Shown here piece after piece: positions 32,941 to 42,443 of a DNA stretch of 64,000 nt. Each line of letters begins with the position of its first letter. The first letter of the stretch is position 1. Where the stretch lies: contig JAUXXH010000008.1 in NCBI GenBank assembly GCA_030684935.1, forward strand, positions 28,363 through 92,362. The letters are read 5' to 3'. The notes below the pieces were generated by a model. That model saw only the letters and a list, made by a program, of their open reading frames with translations, was not told where the DNA came from and did not search any database. This DNA is from Pseudolabrys sp. (GTDB lineage: Bacteria > Pseudomonadota > Alphaproteobacteria > Rhizobiales > Xanthobacteraceae). The translations under genes and the position numbers were made by a program.

Positions 32941-33828
32941 TTAAGCCGCCGCAGCCTTCGGATTCACTTCCGCGGTGTAGTCTTCCATCAGCTGCTTGGT
33001 GATGCCGCCGGGGGTGAATTTCCAGTCGGCGATTTCCGACACCGCGGTGACCTCCGCGGCCGAGCCGGTGATGAAGCATTCGCCGAATTGCGTCAGTTCG
33101 TCGGGCAGGATGCGGCGCTCGATCACCTCGAGGCCGCGCTTGCGGGCGAGCCCGATCACGGTCTGCCTTGTGATGCCGTCGAGGAAGCAGTCGGCCAGCG
33201 GCGTGTGGATCTTGCCGTCCTTGGTGAAGAAGATGTTGGCGCCGGTGCATTCGGCGACGCGGCCTTCCCAGTCCAGCATCATGGCGTCGGCATAGCCGCG
33301 CCGTTCGGCGCGATGCTTGGAGATGGTGCAGATCATGTACAGGCCGGCGGCCTTGGCGCGGCACGGCGCGGTCTTCGGGTCGGGCCGGCGATACTCGGCG
33401 AGGTCGAGCTTGATGCCCTTGAGCCGCTGCTCGGGGTCGAAATAACTCGGCCATTCCCAGCTGGCGATGGCGAGGTGGATGGTGTTGCTCTGCGCCGAGA
33501 CGCCCATCATCTCCGAACCGCGCCAGGCGATCGGGCGGACATAGGCTTCCTTGCGGCCGTTTTTCTCGACCACCAGCTTCTTGGCGGCGTCGATCTCGGC
33601 CACCGAATAGGGGATGTCGAAGTCGAGAATATTGGCGGAGCGCTTCAGCCGCTCGGAGTGTTCGGTGCACTTGAAGATCTGGCCGCCATAGGCGCGCTCG
33701 CCCTCGAACACCGCGCTGGCATAATGCAGGCCATGGCTCAGCACATGCAGGTTGGCGTCCTGCCAGGGAACCAGCTTGCCATCGTACCAGATGACGCCTT
33801 CGAGCCGGTCATAGGATTGCGCCGCCAT
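32941..33828 (-). CDS. ilvE: Branched-chain amino acid aminotransferase
   Basis: A 295-residue class IV PLP aminotransferase for Val/Leu/Ile synthesis and breakdown. The PLP Lys is about residue 171 in ISKHRAERRGY, and the Glu in WEGRVAECTGANIF marks the cofactor site. A strong ribosome binding site GGAGG precedes ATG 33828. It is transcribed divergently from a MarR regulator, leaving 239 bases of shared control region. Confidence 0.94.
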   Translation of the reverse strand: MAAQSYDRLEGVIWYDGKLVPWQDANLHVLSHGLHYASAVFEGERAYGGQIFKCTEHSERLKRSANILDFDIPYSVAEIDAAKKLVVEKNGRKEAYVRPIAWRGSEMMGVSAQSNTIHLAIASWEWPSYFDPEQRLKGIKLDLAEYRRPDPKTAPCRAKAAGLYMICTISKHRAERRGYADAMMLDWEGRVAECTGANIFFTKDGKIHTPLADCFLDGITRQTVIGLARKRGLEVIERRILPDELTQFGECFITGSAAEVTAVSEIADWKFTPGGITKQLMEDYTAEVNPKAAAA

Positions 33829-34067
33829 GGTATCCTCCCTCACGCCTTTTCAACTCTGGCCGCTTTGGACGGCCTCTATCGCCGTTGTGATGGCGCATTT
33901 TCAGCGCCAATTCCAACACTTTGCGTCTCCCGGCAACTCCGCTATGAGTGGCCGCTGTCGATCCGCGACCGGCACGAAGCGCCCTCAGCGGCCAGGAAAC
34001 CCCGTAATGTGTACGATCGTTTCGTCATCGACCTCCTTTTTGTAACATAAAACCAAAATATGTCAAC
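33829..34067. promoter_or_regulatory. Divergent control region between ilvE and the MarR regulator
   Basis: 239 bases with no gene. A TGGCGC-ATTTTCA-GCGCCA inverted repeat lies at 33891-33909, near the ilvE side. The side nearest the MarR gene is AT-rich (34035-34067) with no Shine-Dalgarno sequence before its ATG. Confidence 0.45.
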
Positions 34068-34079
34068 ATGGCTGACATA
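34059..34079. promoter_or_regulatory. Inverted repeat operator candidate spanning the MarR start codon
   Basis: TATGTCA (34059-34065) and TGACATA (34073-34079) form a perfect 7-bp inverted repeat with a 7-base spacer that contains the ATG start codon at 34068-34070. The size suits MarR dimers. Autorepression by the product is inferred. Confidence 0.55.
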
Positions 34080-34637
34080 AATGTGACTGCCAAAGGATCC
34101 GGCGTTGCCGGTGCGACCGAACGCCCGGCCAGCGGCGGCGCGGCCGCCGATGGCCCCCGGACCGAGCCGGCCTGGGACATCATCGAACTGCTGTTCTTCG
34201 CCTACCGGGACTTCGTCGGCGATCCGGACGAGGTGCTGTCCAAGCTGGGCTTCGGCCGCGCCCATCACCGGGTGCTGCATTTCGTCAACCGCAATCCGGG
34301 CATGAAGGTCGCCGACCTGCTCGACATCCTCAACATCACCAAGCAGTCGCTCGGCCGCGTGCTCAAGCAGATGGTCGATCAGGGTTATGTGCTGCAGAAG
34401 GAAGGCGCGCAGGATCGCCGCCAGCGGCTGCTGTATGTGACGCCGAAAGGCGAGGCGCTGGCGCTCAAGCTCGCCGGCATGCAGACCGCCCGCATCACCC
34501 GCGCCATCGCCGAACTGGGCCCGGCCGCGCACGAGAGCGCGCGGCGCTTTCTCACCGCCATGATCGACGCCGACGATCGCGAAGCGGTGCTGCGGCTGAT
34601 CGCGCGCGCCGACCGCGCCGCCCAGCCGCGGAGCTAG
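34068..34637 (+). CDS. MarR-family transcriptional regulator (PetP-like)
   Basis: A 189-residue winged helix-turn-helix regulator. The DNA-binding core reads NPGMKVADLLDILNITKQSLGRVLKQMVDQGYVLQ around residues 75-110, followed by the wing (DRRQRLLYVTPKGEAL). The first 35 residues are a Gly/Ala-rich extension. The gene order MarR, OmpR-type regulator matches petP-petR of Rhodobacter capsulatus, where both lie upstream of the cytochrome bc1 operon; here no bc1 genes follow. Possible operator at its own start codon. Confidence 0.86.
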   Translation: MADINVTAKGSGVAGATERPASGGAAADGPRTEPAWDIIELLFFAYRDFVGDPDEVLSKLGFGRAHHRVLHFVNRNPGMKVADLLDILNITKQSLGRVLKQMVDQGYVLQKEGAQDRRQRLLYVTPKGEALALKLAGMQTARITRAIAELGPAAHESARRFLTAMIDADDREAVLRLIARADRAAQPRS

Positions 34638-34676
34638 ACGAATGGTGCTGGCGCGGAGTGCGCGGAGATTTGTTCG

Positions 34677-35387
34677 ATGCCGATGACCGTGCCCGCCAAA
34701 TTGCCAGATGACGCGCCGCATCTGCTGGTGGTCGATGACGACCGCCGCATCCGCGACCTGCTGTCGCGATTTCTCAACAGCGAGGGCTACCGCGTCACCA
34801 CCGCGGATAACGCGATGGATGCGCGCGCCAAGCTCACGGGGCTGAGCTTCGATCTGCTGATTCTCGACGTCATGATGCCGGGCGAAAGCGGCTTCGATCT
34901 GGCGCAGTCGATCCGCGGCACGTCCACGGTGCCGATCCTGATGCTGACCGCGCGCGACGCGGCCGAGAGCCGGATCAAGGGCCTCGAAATGGGCGCCGAC
35001 GATTATCTGTCGAAGCCGTTCGAACCGCGCGAACTGTCGCTGCGCATCGCCAGCATTCTCAAGCGCACACGGCCGGAAGCGACGCCGCCGGTGGAATCGG
35101 TGCGGTTCGGGCCGTTCGTCTATCATCTGGCGCGCGGCGAACTGCGCAAGGGCGAGGACGTGGTGCGCCTTACCGACCGCGAACGCGAGATGCTGCGGAT
35201 CCTGTCGGCGACGCCGGGCGAGACCGTGGCGCGGCTGGCGCTGGCCGGCAATGGCGGCTCGGTCAGCGAGCGCGCGGTCGACGTGCAGGTCAACCGTCTG
35301 CGCCGCAAGATCGAGCGCGACCCGGCCAACCCGATGTTCGTGCAGACCGTGCGCGGCGTCGGCTACCGGCTGGTGGCGGCGACATGA
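34677..35387 (+). CDS. OmpR-family response regulator (PetR-like)
   Basis: A 236-residue two-component regulator. The receiver domain has the acidic pair in VVDDDRRIRDLL, the phosphoacceptor Asp64 in LILDVMMPGESG, Thr in MLTARD and Lys in YLSKPFEP. The C-terminal winged-helix domain ends LRRKIERDPANPMFVQTVRGVGYRLVA. It overlaps the kinase gene by four bases. MarR and regulator order suggests the petP-petR lineage. Confidence 0.93.
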   Translation: MPMTVPAKLPDDAPHLLVVDDDRRIRDLLSRFLNSEGYRVTTADNAMDARAKLTGLSFDLLILDVMMPGESGFDLAQSIRGTSTVPILMLTARDAAESRIKGLEMGADDYLSKPFEPRELSLRIASILKRTRPEATPPVESVRFGPFVYHLARGELRKGEDVVRLTDREREMLRILSATPGETVARLALAGNGGSVSERAVDVQVNRLRRKIERDPANPMFVQTVRGVGYRLVAAT

Positions 35388-36838
35388 CCGCCCTCGACAT
35401 CGGCGGCAACGTGCGCACCGCGCTGACGCGGCTGCGGCGCGCCTGGGAATGGTACGACTCGATCCCGCCGATCCGCCGCATCCATCGCATGCTCGGCCGC
35501 GTCGCCGACGGCTGGCGCCGCGCCAGCCGGTGGGTCAACAGCATGATGCCGAAGGGCCTGTTCGCCCGCGCACTGCTGATCATCATTCTGCCAATGGTGA
35601 TCCTGCAATCGGTGGTCGCCTTCGTGTTCATGGAGCGGCACTGGAACGTGGTGACGCAGCGGCTGTCCGCCAGCGTGGTGCAGGACATCGCGGCGCTGAT
35701 CGAGGTGCAGCGCGGCTATCCGCAGGATGCCGAGCAGGCGACGCTGCGCCGCATCGCCCAGAACAAGCTCGGGCTGGTGGTGGATTTCCTGCCCCTCGGC
35801 GACATGCCGCCGCCGGGCCCGAAGCCGTTCTTCTCGCTGCTCGATCAGGCGCTGTCGGAGCAGTTGCGCACGCAGATCGGCCGGCCGTTCTGGATCGACA
35901 CCGTCGGCAAGTCGTCGCTGGTCGAAATCCGCGTGCAGCTCGACAACAATGTGATGCGGGTATTCGCCCGCCGCAGCGCCGCCTATGCGTCGAATTCGGA
36001 AATCTTCCTGCTGTGGATGCTCGGCACCTCCAGCGTGCTGCTGATCGTCGCCATCATCTTCCTGCGCAACCAGATCAAGCCGATCCTGAAGCTGGCCGAC
36101 GCCGCAGAAAGTTTCGGCAAGGGCCGCGATGCGCCAAATTTCCGGCCGCGCGGCGCGCGCGAGGTGCGGCGCGCGGCGCAGGCCTTCATCGAGATGAAGA
36201 CGCGCATCGAGCGCGCGCTTGAACAGCGCACCACCATGCTGGCCGGCGTCTCGCACGACCTGCGCACCGTGCTGACGCGCTTCAAGCTCGAACTGGCGCT
36301 GCTCGGCGACACGCCGGAAGTGGAGATGATGAAGAAGGACGTCGACGAGATGGCGCACATGCTGGAGGCCTATCTGGCCTTCGCGCGCGGCGATCTCGGC
36401 GAGCAGTCGGCGCCGACGGACATGGCCGCCTTCCTTGACGAACTCAAGGACGATGCCGAGCGCCACGGCCACAAGACCACCGTCGAATTCCACGGCCGCC
36501 CGGTGGTCACGGTGCGGCCGGCGGCTTTCAAGCGCTGCCTTGGTAATCTGGTGTCCAATGCCGCGCGCTACGCGCCGTCGATCGCCATCACCGGCCATCG
36601 CGATCACCGCTATCTGACGGTCACAATCGATGACGACGGCCCGGGCATCCCCGCCGATCTGCGCGAAGAGGTGTTCAAGCCGTTTTTGCGGCTCGACGAC
36701 GCCCGCAACCAGGACGAGGGCGGCACCGGCCTCGGCCTGGCGATCGCCCGCGACATCGCCCGCTCGCACGGCGGCGACATCATGCTCGGCGACTCGCCGC
36801 TCGGCGGCTTGCGGGCGACGGTGAAAGTGCCGGTGTAG
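35384..36838 (+). CDS. Sensor histidine kinase paired with the PetR-like regulator
   Basis: A 484-residue membrane kinase of EnvZ type. Two transmembrane segments flank a periplasmic domain of about 130 residues (first at ALLIIILPMVILQSVVAFV, second at LLWMLGTSSVLLIVAIIFL), then HAMP (NQIKPILKLADAAESFGKG), the H-box SHDLRTVLTRFKLELALL with His291, and the ATPase with NLVSNAARYA, DDGPGIP and GGTGLGLAIARDIA. In the H-box, the Pro common after the RT in EnvZ-type kinases (SHDLRTPLT) is Val. Start ATG 35384 overlaps the regulator stop (ATGA). Confidence 0.93.
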   Translation: MTALDIGGNVRTALTRLRRAWEWYDSIPPIRRIHRMLGRVADGWRRASRWVNSMMPKGLFARALLIIILPMVILQSVVAFVFMERHWNVVTQRLSASVVQDIAALIEVQRGYPQDAEQATLRRIAQNKLGLVVDFLPLGDMPPPGPKPFFSLLDQALSEQLRTQIGRPFWIDTVGKSSLVEIRVQLDNNVMRVFARRSAAYASNSEIFLLWMLGTSSVLLIVAIIFLRNQIKPILKLADAAESFGKGRDAPNFRPRGAREVRRAAQAFIEMKTRIERALEQRTTMLAGVSHDLRTVLTRFKLELALLGDTPEVEMMKKDVDEMAHMLEAYLAFARGDLGEQSAPTDMAAFLDELKDDAERHGHKTTVEFHGRPVVTVRPAAFKRCLGNLVSNAARYAPSIAITGHRDHRYLTVTIDDDGPGIPADLREEVFKPFLRLDDARNQDEGGTGLGLAIARDIARSHGGDIMLGDSPLGGLRATVKVPV

Positions 36839-36847
36839 GGCGTCTGT

Positions 36848-36965
36848 GTCCCGGACGCGGTGCGGCGCGAAGCGCTGCGCCGCAGAGCCGGGACCTTACC
36901 GATCCCTGTGTTTGTAACGATCCCGGTTCTGCACCGCACAGCTTCGCTGTGAGGTGCGCCCGGGA
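36848..36965. repeat. Palindromic repeat (CCGGGACGC family), downstream of the kinase
   Basis: GTCCCGGACGCGG pairs broadly with the later CCGGGAAAAGC end; inner hairpins include GGCGCGAAGCGCTGCGCC and CACAGCTTCGCTGTG. A related element lies at 37752-37884, so the TetR gene is flanked by two copies. Confidence 0.65.
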
Positions 36966-36971
36966 AAAGCG

Positions 36972-37676
36972 CTACGCCGCCTCCGCTTCGGCCTCGTCCT
37001 CATAACGCGCACGCCGGCGGCGCCGCGGGCCGCGCGCGAGGCAGGACGGAATGGCGCAGAGATCGTCGAGGAAGCCCGACCAGCGCGCGGCGCTGGCAAG
37101 GCCGCGGTCGAGCGCCGCCATGGTGGCGTCGAGATCGTCCTCGTCGTCATCGACCCACACGCTCAGCACCCGCGCGAACATCAGCGCGGTGCCCTGCGCG
37201 CGCATCATGCCCTTGGCGCCGTGGGCGCCGATGCCGGCCGCTTCCAGCATCCAGGTCTGCGAGCGCACCGCCATGGCGTTCAATGCCAGCGCCAGGCCCG
37301 GATTGCGCCGCGCCGAGTGCATGATGGAGCGCACCGCGTCCTTGTACGGCGCGAGCGCCTCGAGCCGGCGCATCAGCACGTCGAACAGCCGCTCGCGCGG
37401 CGGCTCCTCGGCCATGTCGGCGTCGCCGCCGTCCAGCACGGCGCGATCGATGTCCTTGGTGTGGGCGGCGAAGATCGCCAGCGTCGAGCCGAATTCGGCG
37501 CGCAAGGCGGACAACTTGAGCCCGGCGTGGCCGGCGACTTCGGCCAGTCCGATCTGTTCGAACGGATGCTCAGCCAGGAGCGACATCAGCGCGTCGACCG
37601 CCTTGTCGCGATCGGAGGTGCCGCGCGGCGGCGGGGCTTTGGCGGCCTTGCTAGGGGTCTTGCGCTTGCGAGCCAT
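36972..37676 (-). CDS. TetR-family transcriptional regulator
   Basis: A 234-residue regulator. A basic N-terminal tail (MARKRKTPSKAAKAPPP) precedes the helix-turn-helix at about residues 35-70 (FEQIGLAEVAGHAGLKLSAL). The C-terminal half is helical ligand/dimer domain and the last residues are Arg- then Glu/Ala-rich ([20 protein letters not shown]). The ribosome binding site GGGAGG precedes ATG 37676. It is flanked on both sides by CCGGG-type palindromic elements. Target unknown. Confidence 0.82.
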   Translation of the reverse strand: MARKRKTPSKAAKAPPPRGTSDRDKAVDALMSLLAEHPFEQIGLAEVAGHAGLKLSALRAEFGSTLAIFAAHTKDIDRAVLDGGDADMAEEPPRERLFDVLMRRLEALAPYKDAVRSIMHSARRNPGLALALNAMAVRSQTWMLEAAGIGAHGAKGMMRAQGTALMFARVLSVWVDDDEDDLDATMAALDRGLASAARWSGFLDDLCAIPSCLARGPRRRRRARYEDEAEAEAA

Positions 37677-37751
37677 GACGGCCTCCCTGGAGGAGTTCGG
37701 ATGATCTCAATCTAGGGGCGCAAAGGCGACGGTTCTAGGGCATGGAAGCCT

Positions 37752-37884
37752 TTCCCGGGCGCAGTGCAGCACGAAGTGATGCGCTGCAGACCCGGGATCG
37801 TCTCATGTTCGGAGTTTGGAATGGCCCCGGCTCTGCGGTGCATCACTACGCTTCGCTCCGTGCTGCGCCGCGTCCGGGGCAAGA
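37752..37884. repeat. Palindromic repeat (CCGGGACGC family), between the TetR gene and proC
   Basis: CCCGGGCGCAGTGCAGCACGAAG...GCGCTGCAGACCCGGG is one half, followed by CCCCGGCTCTGCGGTGCATCACTACGCTTCGCTCCGTGCTGCGCC...GGGGC as the second. Same style as the copy at 36848-36965. Confidence 0.65.
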
Positions 37885-37891
37885 ACGCGTT

Positions 37892-38731
37892 TTAGCCGGC
37901 CAGTTCCCGCGACCGCTGCGCCGCCGCGCCGATCGCCTTGGTCAGCAGCGCGTCAAAGCCGCCGGGGGCCATCAGCACGGCCAGCGCCGCGGCGGTGGTG
38001 CCGCCGGGCGACGTTACGTTTTGCCGCAGCGTCGCCGGGTCGAGGTCGGAGCGATGCAGCAGTTCGCCGGAGCCGGCCACCGTCTCGCGCGCCAGCCGCG
38101 CCGCCAGATCGGCCGGCAATCCCGCGGCGATGCCGGCCTGTGTCATCGCCTCAGCCAGCAGGAACACGTAAGCGGGGCCCGAGCCCGACAGCGCTGTGAC
38201 GGCATCGATCAATGCTTCGTCGCCGACCCATTCGACCTTGCCGATGGCGGCCAGAAGATCGGTCGTGAGCTTGCGCTGGCGCGCCGTTACTTTGGCGTTC
38301 GGCACCGCGACGCTGATGCCGCGGCCGATGGCGGCCGGCGTGTTCGGCATGGCGCGCACGATGGCGCGGGCGGCGGGCAAAGCCTGTTCCAGAAAGCCGA
38401 GCGTGCGGCCGGCCATGATCGACAGCACCAGCGTCGCCGGGCCGGCATAGGTGCCGAGCGGCGGCACCGCGTCGGGCGCGGTCTGCGGCTTCACGGCGAT
38501 GACGATGGCGGCGGCCTCGACGGCCTTGGCCTTCGGATTGAGCGTGAGACCGCGTTTGGTCAGCGCCTTGATCGACTTCGCCGGCTGCGGCTCGATGACG
38601 ATGACTTTCTTCGGATTGAGCCCGCGCGCCAGCCAGCCGTCGAGCATGGCGGCGCCCATCTTGCCGGCGCCAACCAGCAGCAGGGGACCGGAGAATTTGG
38701 CGAGCGGTTTCGGGCTTGCGGGCTTTTTCAT
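37892..38731 (-). CDS. proC: Pyrroline-5-carboxylate reductase
   Basis: A 279-residue NAD(P)H-dependent reductase in the last step of proline synthesis. The N-terminal Rossmann motif LLVGAGKMGAAMLDGWLARG, MPNTPAAIGRGISVAVPN, and the C-terminal dimer signature (ALSGSGPAYVFLLAEAMTQAGI and TVAGSGELLHRSDLDPATL RQNV) are clear. ATG 38731. The stop codon falls just outside the repeat at 37752-37884. Confidence 0.95.
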   Translation of the reverse strand: MKKPASPKPLAKFSGPLLLVGAGKMGAAMLDGWLARGLNPKKVIVIEPQPAKSIKALTKRGLTLNPKAKAVEAAAIVIAVKPQTAPDAVPPLGTYAGPATLVLSIMAGRTLGFLEQALPAARAIVRAMPNTPAAIGRGISVAVPNAKVTARQRKLTTDLLAAIGKVEWVGDEALIDAVTALSGSGPAYVFLLAEAMTQAGIAAGLPADLAARLARETVAGSGELLHRSDLDPATLRQNVTSPGGTTAAALAVLMAPGGFDALLTKAIGAAAQRSRELAG

Positions 38732-38794
38732 CGGGCGATCATAGCGCGCAACTGACTCGTCGTCATTCGGAGACGGCGCGTCCCGGAATGATGC

Positions 38795-39295
38795 TTACGC
38801 CTCGCCGGAGGTCTCGAACATGGCGGCGTCGAGCGCCTCGCGGGCGCCCTTGCCGGCCCAGACCACAAACTGGAACGCGGTGAAGTAGCGCTCGCAGGCG
38901 TCCAGCGCCGTGCCGAGCAGCGCCTCGCACTGCTTGCCGGAGGCTTCCGCCGCGCCCGCCAGCACCAGTGCGTGGCGGTACATGACGATGCCTTCCTTGG
39001 TCCACAGGTCGAAATGCCCGACCCACAGCCGCTCGTTTATCATCGAGATCAGCAACTGCACTTCGGCGCAGCGGCGTTCCGGAACCTTGAGGTCGAAGGC
39101 GCAGGCCAGATGCAGCGCCTCGATCTGGTTCATCCAGGTGTAGGACAGCTGGTAATCGGTCCACTTGCCGGTGACGAGAATGGTGATCTCGTCGTCGCCG
39201 GCGCGTTCGAACGACCAGTCATTGCCGGACGCCAGCCGCTCCACCACGTCGAGCGGGTTGATGCGGTGTTCGTCGCTGAAGCTGGTGAGGGACAT
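38795..39295 (-). CDS. YbjN-domain protein
   Basis: A 166-residue soluble protein of the YbjN family (type III secretion chaperone-like fold). ATG 39295 (MSLTSFSDEHRINPLDVVER) is used; an earlier in-frame codon at 39364 adds 23 residues unlike the family. Recognisable segments are WTDYQLSYTWMNQIEALHLA and LLISMINERLWVGHFDLW. Function unclear; thought to act as a bridging chaperone or regulator. Confidence 0.83.
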   Translation of the reverse strand: MSLTSFSDEHRINPLDVVERLASGNDWSFERAGDDEITILVTGKWTDYQLSYTWMNQIEALHLACAFDLKVPERRCAEVQLLISMINERLWVGHFDLWTKEGIVMYRHALVLAGAAEASGKQCEALLGTALDACERYFTAFQFVVWAGKGAREALDAAMFETSGEA

Positions 39296-39687
39296 GCCGT
39301 CTCCGCTGGGCCGAAAGTGTAAGCAAGGGAAACGCAACACGCACACAACAACACGCGCAGGCACGAACCGACCCGAACGGGGTCGATGTTGTAGGGGACG
39401 CAGGGATTACGGGATGCCTTGACGGCGACAACGAATCACCAGGCCAACAGACTATAACGCACTCGATTCAGCCCGCCAGAGGCATCGTCGAGACACAATG
39501 AGCCGTGATTTGCGGTGGGGTGGCAACGCCCCTGCCATCGACTCTCCACAGCCAATCCTGCGTCACGATGACTCTGCGGGGGATAAGTCGGTGCATGGAA
39601 TCCGGTGCGCGCGTTTGATTCCGGTTTGTTCTCGTCGGGCCAGATTGCAGCGCCGCCCGGCGAGGCGATCCTGTCACGGAACTGTTG
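39296..39687. other. 392-base spacer without a recognised gene
   Basis: I see no coding frame with family similarity, no tRNA and no terminator. GGGG-TGGCAACG-CCCC at about 39516-39531 is a short hairpin. It lies between the YbjN gene and the 3' end of the membrane-bound hydrolase gene, both on the minus strand, so it probably carries the promoter of the YbjN gene. Confidence 0.4.
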
Positions 39688-40698
39688 CTAGCGCGGCGGC
39701 GGCAGCTTCTCGCCGAGGATACGGCGCCACAGCCAGGGCAGGCCCTCGGCCGCATTGCGCGCTTGTCGGAACGAAATGGGCGGCACCACCGGCGCGAAAG
39801 TCGGGCTCTGGCGCTGCGCCACCACGAAGTTGAAGCTGTAGCTCGGCTCCTGGCCCATGCGCAGATCGGTGATGACGGCGCGGTCGTCCTGTTCGCTCAT
39901 CTTGAAGAAGCCGTGGCTGAAACGGGCGATCCGCGCGACGGACGGATAGTCCCGCAATTCCGCGTAGAGCGCCTCGCCGCGCGGGAACGCCTCGACATCG
40001 ACCGTGCCATCACGGTCGAGCAGCGAGTAGAAGCCTTCGAGATAGCCCTGCGGGGTGATCGCCACCACGCGCCACAGAATGGTGTTGAGCGGCGCCGGCG
40101 TCACCAGCAGCCGCTCGACCTGGTGACCCTGCGCGCGCAGGCTTTCGTGCGCGACGCCGGTCACATGCTGCTGCGCCAGTGCGCTCCAGCCCAGATAGGC
40201 CGTGCTGAGAACCAAACCCGCGACGTTCCAGCGCCAGCCGCGGACATTGCGCAGGCTGAGCGCGACGACGATGCCGATCAGCAGCGGCAGCGTGTAGAGC
40301 GGATCGATGATGAACATGCTGCCCAGGCCGTACGGCGTATCGGTGAAGGGCAGGCCAAGTTGCGTTCCATACACCGTGGTCCAGTCGAGCAAGGCATGCG
40401 TCACCAGCACAAGCCAGATCGTCAGCAACCACCACCGGAACTGGTTCATCTCGCGCAAGCTCGCGGCGACCAGCGCGGCGATCGGCAATGACGCCAGTGT
40501 CTGCCAGAACGGCGCGTGGCTGGCGGCGCGGTGATAGACCATGTTGCTGATCGGGTCGCCGTAATCGTAAAAGGCGTCGAGATCGGGCAACGTGCCGGCG
40601 AGCGCACCGACCAGCGCAGCCTTCCACGGCCGGGTGCGCCGTCCCATGACCGCGACGCCGATGGCGGCGCCGAGCGCGGCTTGCGACAGTGAGTCCAT
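39688..40698 (-). CDS. Membrane-bound metal-dependent hydrolase (YdjM/LexA-binding-like)
   Basis: A 336-residue polytopic protein. The start ATG 40698 (MDSLSQAALGAAIGVAVMG) gives the typical N-terminal helix of the family; Asp/His residues in GTLPDLDAFYDY, YHRAASHAPFW and HALLDWTTVYG form the putative metal site. Several membrane helices follow. Family members are of uncertain function, described as inner-membrane hydrolases. The C-terminal third is soluble. Confidence 0.8.
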   Translation of the reverse strand: MDSLSQAALGAAIGVAVMGRRTRPWKAALVGALAGTLPDLDAFYDYGDPISNMVYHRAASHAPFWQTLASLPIAALVAASLREMNQFRWWLLTIWLVLVTHALLDWTTVYGTQLGLPFTDTPYGLGSMFIIDPLYTLPLLIGIVVALSLRNVRGWRWNVAGLVLSTAYLGWSALAQQHVTGVAHESLRAQGHQVERLLVTPAPLNTILWRVVAITPQGYLEGFYSLLDRDGTVDVEAFPRGEALYAELRDYPSVARIARFSHGFFKMSEQDDRAVITDLRMGQEPSYSFNFVVAQRQSPTFAPVVPPISFRQARNAAEGLPWLWRRILGEKLPPPR

Positions 40699-40779
40699 GG
40701 ACCGGGGCCGTCCTGTCTGAAAGCGCGTGGCCGCGAAGGCCAGCCCTCGCGGCATCTGCAAGGTTAACGGGTTCTGAGC

Positions 40780-41730
<951 letters not shown>

Positions 41731-41864
41731 TCCGGGAATCCTCACATGACACAGGCCGGCAGGCGGCGTGGTCATATCAAGGCGAGGACAGCACGGCAAT
41801 ACGCCCCGGTTTCATTGTCCCAATGCATTTTGCGGGATAATGAACGAAAGCCGCTCGGCAGTAG

Positions 41865-42443
41865 GTGCGCCGCCGCAACGCGCGTATCCTGCGGCCCGAA
41901 TCGTTCATCAACCCTGAAGTGCGGAGACGGTATTTGACCTTGCGGGACGTGGCGCGGCAGTGGACCGAGCGGCTGGTGCTGCGGGGGGCAGCGCCCGGCG
42001 CGTCCCGGCAGGTTGGCGCCATTCCCTATACGGTGGTGCAGGGTCAGGTGGTATTCCTGCTGGTCACGTCGCGCGGCACCGGCCGCTGGATCTTCCCCAA
42101 AGGCGACCTGATGAAGGGGCTGGAGCCGTGGGAAGCCGCGGCGCAGGAAGCGCTGGAGGAAGCCGGCGTCGAAGGCGAGGTCGATCCGCACCCGGTCGGG
42201 CGCTACCGCACCATGAAATCGCTGACCCTTCGGAGCAAGGTGATCGAAGTCGACATGTATCCGTTGCGGGTGACGCGCCAGCACGATGACTGGGTCGAAA
42301 AGCAGGCCCGCCGCCGCCATTGGGTGATCCTGCCGGAGGCCAGGCGCCTGCTGTCCGATCCGAAGGCCGCGGCGCTGGCCCTGAAGCTGAGCCAGCGGGT
42401 CGGCCGCGATCCTCAGCCGGCCATCGTGCGCATCAGCAAATAG
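41865..42443 (+). CDS. Nudix hydrolase with a non-canonical Nudix box
   Basis: A 192-residue protein. The Nudix box reads GDLMKGLEPWEAAAQEALEEAGVEG: compared with the canonical pattern, the first Glu is Leu and the Arg before the EExxEE core is Gln, while the core Glu residues that bind Mg remain. This is common in the diphosphoinositol/diadenosine-like branch. PYTVVQGQVVFLLVTSR and RWIFPKGDL are upstream. GTG 41865 is the first start in frame; TTG 41937 is possible. Its 3' end overlaps the convergent transporter gene by 31 bases. Confidence 0.84.
   Translation: MRRRNARILRPESFINPEVRRRYLTLRDVARQWTERLVLRGAAPGASRQVGAIPYTVVQGQVVFLLVTSRGTGRWIFPKGDLMKGLEPWEAAAQEALEEAGVEGEVDPHPVGRYRTMKSLTLRSKVIEVDMYPLRVTRQHDDWVEKQARRRHWVILPEARRLLSDPKAAALALKLSQRVGRDPQPAIVRISK

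Noticed and set aside
42413..42443. The Nudix/transporter 3' overlap as an annotation error
   Set aside because: Both proteins reach their natural C termini; a 31-base tail-to-tail overlap is common.
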